DNA of 64,000 nt from assembly GCF_947500065.1 (NCBI RefSeq), contig NZ_CANMQT010000016.1:1-64000 (forward strand). The letters are read 5' to 3'. This document shows, in pieces, positions 59,991 through 64,000 of the stretch. Position 1 is the first letter of the stretch, and the number at the start of each line of letters is the position of its first letter. This DNA comes from an uncultured Aquimarina sp. GTDB taxonomy: Bacteria > Bacteroidota > Bacteroidia > Flavobacteriales > Flavobacteriaceae. The position numbers were made by a program, and so were the translations under genes. The notes under the pieces are model-generated. The model saw only the letters and a program-made list of their open reading frames with translations. It had not been told where the DNA came from and ran no database searches.

Positions 59991-62321
59991 TTAAAAATTA
60001 TACCTCACTCCAAGATGAAAAGCTCTTGGGTTTCCAATAGTGAAACTATTTTCACTTCTAAACCTATTGTATGAAGCTCTTGCTGCATATAATTCGTCAA
60101 AGATATTTAAGGCATGTCCCCATATTTCAAACCCTTTGCAACGTATCGAAGCTCTAAGATTAAAAACATTGTGACCATCATACGTTGCTGTACTAAATGT
60201 TCCATCATCATTTTCTACTTGATTTTCGAAACTGGTATTATAACTTCCTACCAATTCATGTTCTCCAGTGATGCTAAAACCGATATTTCTAAAATCGTTA
60301 CGATAGGTTATTGTAGAAGTGCCCAATAGGTTAGGAGCGGTCTCTCTTTCTGTATCTGAATAATCTACACCACTGTCAAAAAAATCTATGTATTGATGCT
60401 TAGCATAACTACCATTGTGTGAAACTGTCAATTCTTTAAATAGATTCCAGGTAATACCATATTCAATTCCATATGATCTGGTTTTACCAGCGTTGGTGTT
60501 AAAAAAGTTGTCATCTTCATCACGTAAAGTGATCAATGTGTTTTTTCCTTCTAGCACATATATGGCTGCATCTAGCGTAAGTTTCGAAGGAGTTGAATAA
60601 TATCCTCCAATTTCATAATTGTTATACCTGCTTGGTTTGATACCTTGTACTTCGTTTCGGTTACGATATAAAGTAGAAACTTGTGGAGGAGCAAATCCTT
60701 GTGAATAATTGGCATAGACCCCTGCTTTATTGGAAAAATTATAATTGATCCCTAGTTTTGGAGTTAGATTATTGAAGTTATCTACGGCATCTTCGACACC
60801 TACAATCTCATCTACCTGATTGTCATAATCATATTCGAATCCATCATATCGTATGGCAGCGGTAACTTTTAATTGCTCAATAGGAGATATTTCATATTGC
60901 AGAAACCCAGCATAGTTAAAGATATCTGCTCCGTAATTCAATATAAAATCTCCAGAATTAATATTGAATCCTATATTTCTTCCTGTTGCAGGATCAACAA
61001 TAACATTAGTAGTTTCTGCTATATATTTTTGTGGAGAAAAATCACCAGTAGCTCCTAGAATCAATGATGAATTATCAAAATTGAAATTTAATTTATGCTG
61101 AATCAATCCAACAAAACTTTTAAATTGGTTAGAATTTATTTCTCCAGATCCAAATCCGGTTAATTGTCCTTGATCTCTAAACTGACGAACTCTATACGAT
61201 GGATTCTGATCCATTGTGTTATCTCTGAAAATAAAATTAAAAGAAGTTTTATTGCGATCATTCCAGAACTTATCTAATGTTGTTCTGAATCTAAAAGCTA
61301 AAGCTTCTCTATCAGTAAATGTCTGGTCGCTTTCAAAATTTCCTCCCAAATAATCTGATTCACTTAGAGAACCTGTCATATCTGATCTATAATCAACAAT
61401 ATCTATAACTGTTGTCCATTTTGTGGTGTCAGAAAAGTCATAGACAGTTTTAAAAGTGGCTGCTAATTTTTCATAATTACTATGTTCAATTGGTCCATTA
61501 TTACGTTGTACATAGTGTCCACCAAAATAGAAACCGAATGTATCATTGGTTTTATCTGATACTTCTAATTCATATCGAGTTAAACCCATATCATTGGTTT
61601 GGAAACCAATACTTCCACTCAGGTTCTCTGTTGGTTTTTTGGTAATAAAATTAAAGCTACCACCAATAGATTCACTACCATAGATACTAGAGGCTGGACC
61701 TTTTAGTACTTCTATACGATCATAAGAAACATCGTTCATTTCTAGTAAAGCGTTGTGATTAAAAACTGAAGTAGGACGTATCTGTAATCCATCTTCTAGG
61801 TATAAAAAGAGAGCTTTTGTGGAAATAGGAGAACGAACAGCCATAAAATGCTGTTCATTACTAGCCGCTCTAGAAGTAGACATAAAAACTCCTGGAGCTT
61901 GATTCACCAATTGATCGATACCAAATGCCTTTGTTTCTTCAATGGTTTTTGCTGAGATTGTGGTGATTGATCCTGGTACTTCAGAACGTTTCTGAATTTC
62001 TCTACTTGCTGAAGTAACAAATACTTCTTCCAGAGCTACATTGTCTTTAGTCAATTGAATGGTATTAATACCTCCAGTAAGCATTACTTTTTTAGTACTA
62101 TATCCAAGAAAGCTAACGCTAACCTGATTAGAATTTTTGAGAATTATAGTAAATGAACCTTTATCATCGCTCATTACACCATTATCAGGTGTACTTGATT
62201 CAATTATTGTTGCTCCTGATAATGGATTATTAGAATTATCCACAACTTTTCCTTGAAAAGATTGCGCATAGCTGCTAATTCCTAAAATTAGGAATGCAAC
62301 TATCATTAATATGTTTTTCAT
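59991..62321 (-). CDS. TonB-dependent outer-membrane receptor, siderophore type
   Basis: A 776-aa receptor from MKNILMIVAFLILGISSYAQ (62321). A carboxypeptidase-regulatory-like domain (GKVVDNSNNPLSGATIIES) precedes the plug (REIQKRSEVPGSITTISAKTIEETKAFGIDQLVNQAPGVFMS; IEVLKGPASSIYGSESIGGSFNFITK) and a 22-strand barrel ending in HLGVRYNF with a terminal Phe. It resembles ferric-siderophore or heme receptors, and the PepSY gene follows 163 bp downstream, so both are likely iron-regulated. I could not identify a Fur box. Confidence 0.94.
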   Translation of the reverse strand: MKNILMIVAFLILGISSYAQSFQGKVVDNSNNPLSGATIIESSTPDNGVMSDDKGSFTIILKNSNQVSVSFLGYSTKKVMLTGGINTIQLTKDNVALEEVFVTSASREIQKRSEVPGSITTISAKTIEETKAFGIDQLVNQAPGVFMSTSRAASNEQHFMAVRSPISTKALFLYLEDGLQIRPTSVFNHNALLEMNDVSYDRIEVLKGPASSIYGSESIGGSFNFITKKPTENLSGSIGFQTNDMGLTRYELEVSDKTNDTFGFYFGGHYVQRNNGPIEHSNYEKLAATFKTVYDFSDTTKWTTVIDIVDYRSDMTGSLSESDYLGGNFESDQTFTDREALAFRFRTTLDKFWNDRNKTSFNFIFRDNTMDQNPSYRVRQFRDQGQLTGFGSGEINSNQFKSFVGLIQHKLNFNFDNSSLILGATGDFSPQKYIAETTNVIVDPATGRNIGFNINSGDFILNYGADIFNYAGFLQYEISPIEQLKVTAAIRYDGFEYDYDNQVDEIVGVEDAVDNFNNLTPKLGINYNFSNKAGVYANYSQGFAPPQVSTLYRNRNEVQGIKPSRYNNYEIGGYYSTPSKLTLDAAIYVLEGKNTLITLRDEDDNFFNTNAGKTRSYGIEYGITWNLFKELTVSHNGSYAKHQYIDFFDSGVDYSDTERETAPNLLGTSTITYRNDFRNIGFSITGEHELVGSYNTSFENQVENDDGTFSTATYDGHNVFNLRASIRCKGFEIWGHALNIFDELYAARASYNRFRSENSFTIGNPRAFHLGVRYNF

Positions 62322-62482
62322 TATATAAAATAGATGCACTATTTTTAGTCATAAATGATCACATGTGAACATGCGTTATGATACTTTAATAGTTATTTGA
62401 TTTGTAAAAATTGATATAGGAATTAGACGACTAGGAGTAATTCGTAGTCATTTTCTATATCCCAATTTCACTGTTTGAGTGA

Positions 62483-62875
62483 TTAAGAGAAATAAATTTC
62501 AGGAGGGTGATCTATATTTTTGGAAACATTTTCTATAAGTAGATGTACCGGTTTCCAATTAAGTTGGTATTCTTTAGAAAAATTGTGGTTATTTTTTATT
62601 CGGATAGTATTGTCTTCAAAAAATAAGGGGATAAACGCCTCTGCAATTATAGTCAATGAATCTTTTTTATTCGTATCAGAAGTAGTTTTACTCATTTTCA
62701 TTTGAGTCATCAGATAGCACTTCCCATTACAATTTAGCTTTGGCCTTTCTTTATTAACACAATACTTTTCTATAATAGTATCAATATTTAGCTGGTAGTA
62801 AAGCACATTACTAATCTCTATTGCTGGTTTAATGGCAAAAGCTGTGAATATTAATATAGAAAAAAATAACCTCAA
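62483..62875 (-). CDS. small exported protein with CNGKC motif
   Basis: A 130-aa protein with an N-terminal hydrophobic segment (LFFSILIFTAFAIKPAI). The hallmark is KLNCNGKCYLMTQMKM, a CNGKC pair preceded by KYCVNK, the kind of conserved motif seen in small proteins next to metal-related TonB receptors in Bacteroidota. The cysteines could bind a metal ion. It sits 162 bp upstream of the receptor in the same direction. Function unknown; a metal-linked role is inferred from neighbours. Confidence 0.82.
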   Translation of the reverse strand: MRLFFSILIFTAFAIKPAIEISNVLYYQLNIDTIIEKYCVNKERPKLNCNGKCYLMTQMKMSKTTSDTNKKDSLTIIAEAFIPLFFEDNTIRIKNNHNFSKEYQLNWKPVHLLIENVSKNIDHPPEIYFS

Positions 62876-62962
62876 TTATTCGTGTTTCAAAATGCGCTGC
62901 AAATATACAATTATGGGTACAAGTAATGAAGGGAGTTAATCTTAAAATATTATAAAATCTAG

Positions 62963-63895
62963 TTATAATTTTATTCTCGTACTGTAAATTTTACTTAATC
63001 CATTTTCATAAGAATTCATAAGTTTTAAAAGTTGTTCTAAAGTTTTCAATGTAGAGAAATCATCTTTTATAATTGTTCTTTTACTTGTGAAATATAAGGT
63101 CATTGTTTTTATATCATAATAAGGGCAATAGTCCATTTTATCCGAGTTTATTTGTCCTGATAAGTTTTTAGCTTTTGACCAATTACCATCCTTTGCTTTA
63201 CGAGAAATATACAAATCTCCACTGCCTAAACCATCTTCTCGCTGATATCCTCCAAAGATTAAAAAAGATTCGTCTGGAGCGATATATGCATTATATTCAT
63301 ACCCTTCAGAGTTTATTGCTTCAGGTAATGATATAGGATTTGTATAAGTATTGTTTTTCCATTGACTCATAAAAATATCATCTTTTCCTTTTGTTCCACT
63401 ACCAGTACTTGTAAAATATAGATTACCATTTTCAGATATTGAAGGATAAAATTCATTACCATCTGTATTGATTGGAGCACCAATATTTATGGGTTTAGAC
63501 CAATCTGATGCGGCGTCAGATCTTTTGATATACCAAATATCCTGATCCTTTTGATCTTTTTTGGAATTTTCTTTAGGGCGATTAGAAACGAAAAATAATC
63601 TAAGACCATCCGGTGAAAACATTGCTTCCAGATCACTATATTGACCGGAAAAAGGAGCAACCGTAGGGTTAGACCATTTATCTCCAGTCTTTTTTACTTT
63701 TATAATTGTGGAGAGTTCTCCAGAATATCCTTGAGCAGTAAAATATATTTCATCCTGAGTAGGGGAGATAGTAAAATCTCTTACAGTAGGAAATTGTGAA
63801 ATTATTTCCTGAAGAACTGGTTGAGTTTTAAAAACTTCTTGACTAAATGCGTGCTGGGTTATTGCTAAAAGAAAAAAGAGCATTAAGCTTCTCAT
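62963..63895 (-). CDS. secreted TolB-like beta-propeller protein
   Basis: A 310-aa protein with a signal peptide (MRSLMLFFLLAITQHAFS). PD40/TolB-type blades repeat four or five times: TISPTQDEIYFTAQG, MFSPDGLRLFFVSNRP, SISENGNLYFTSTG, YIAPDESFLIFGG, YYDIKTMTLYFTSKR. Such propellers mediate protein interactions in the periplasm or at the surface; no catalytic domain is attached. Transcribed alone on the minus strand at the end of the window. Confidence 0.92.
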   Translation of the reverse strand: MRSLMLFFLLAITQHAFSQEVFKTQPVLQEIISQFPTVRDFTISPTQDEIYFTAQGYSGELSTIIKVKKTGDKWSNPTVAPFSGQYSDLEAMFSPDGLRLFFVSNRPKENSKKDQKDQDIWYIKRSDAASDWSKPINIGAPINTDGNEFYPSISENGNLYFTSTGSGTKGKDDIFMSQWKNNTYTNPISLPEAINSEGYEYNAYIAPDESFLIFGGYQREDGLGSGDLYISRKAKDGNWSKAKNLSGQINSDKMDYCPYYDIKTMTLYFTSKRTIIKDDFSTLKTLEQLLKLMNSYENGLSKIYSTRIKL

Positions 63896-64000
63896 AAAAG
63901 TATTATTTGATTGATCAAATAGAAATATAGAAATTATGTAGGTAATTGTATATTAAATATTCTATAAAACTATATTATTAACTTCATGCTCCTACTAAAT

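Overview
The window looks like chromosomal DNA from a marine-type member of the Flavobacteriaceae (Bacteroidota; Aquimarina/Tenacibaculum-like). The reasons are its AT-rich composition, secreted proteins with type IX secretion (T9SS) C-terminal sorting domains, Bacteroidota-style VgrG/PAAR-like effectors, the FMN-dependent glutamate synthase-like protein and the general gene stock. This is an inference from gene content; no 16S or other marker gene is present.

Region 1-9.2 kb is the most striking part. It is an integron-like gene-cassette array, all genes on the minus strand. Nine one- or two-gene cassettes (643-1,416 bp) are each followed by a large imperfect inverted repeat that begins and ends at AAC/GTT triplets (attC-like). 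The sites come in three sequence families: one short (about 68 bp) and two long (about 170 bp). A 1,008 bp cassette is present twice with identical sequence (3796-4806 and 6927-7937), and both copies are cut exactly at the AAC/GTT cores. The copy at the array head sits beside a putative attI dyad and a tyrosine recombinase gene (7987-9126). That recombinase reads like a Xer-type/Bacteroidota integrase and lacks the insertion typical of IntI. A divergent zinc-ribbon gene, a perfect 35-nt palindrome and a G-rich 44-bp tandem repeat follow.

Region 10-23 kb is mostly ordinary chromosome: recG, an M1 aminopeptidase, two tandem patatin-like phospholipases, a hypothetical gene, a T9SS-secreted metalloprotease flanked by two copies of a ~120 bp dispersed repeat, an S41 peptidase and an AraC-type regulator.

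Region 23.3-27.5 kb is a second, integrase-less cassette array: secreted or lipoprotein genes with attC-like sites, two of them with decayed cores and an inserted GC hairpin. It is headed at 27.45 kb by a dyad closely matching the attI candidate of the first array, which suggests that one recombinase may serve two loci.

Region 27.5-41 kb carries a membrane protein plus glutamate-synthase-like pair, an M20 amidohydrolase, a DsrE-like protein, a paralogous T9SS metalloprotease, a UvrD/PcrA helicase and a large multidomain secreted alpha-amylase. Region 41-48.4 kb is a type VI secretion effector island: a small ORF behind a sigma54-like promoter, VgrG, a probable adaptor, a PAAR-like/metalloprotease effector with a lipoprotein, and a muramidase-like effector with a lipoprotein, the lipoproteins being probable immunity proteins. 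Region 48.5-64 kb holds a two-component system, cydAB, tRNA-Pro(GGG) with a duplicated 3' end nearby, a DUF983 protein, two AraC regulators around a SnoaL-like gene, an OmpA-like protein, a lipoprotein, and a PepSY membrane protein next to a TonB-dependent receptor that probably form an iron-acquisition unit. A small cysteine-motif protein and a secreted beta-propeller protein close the window.
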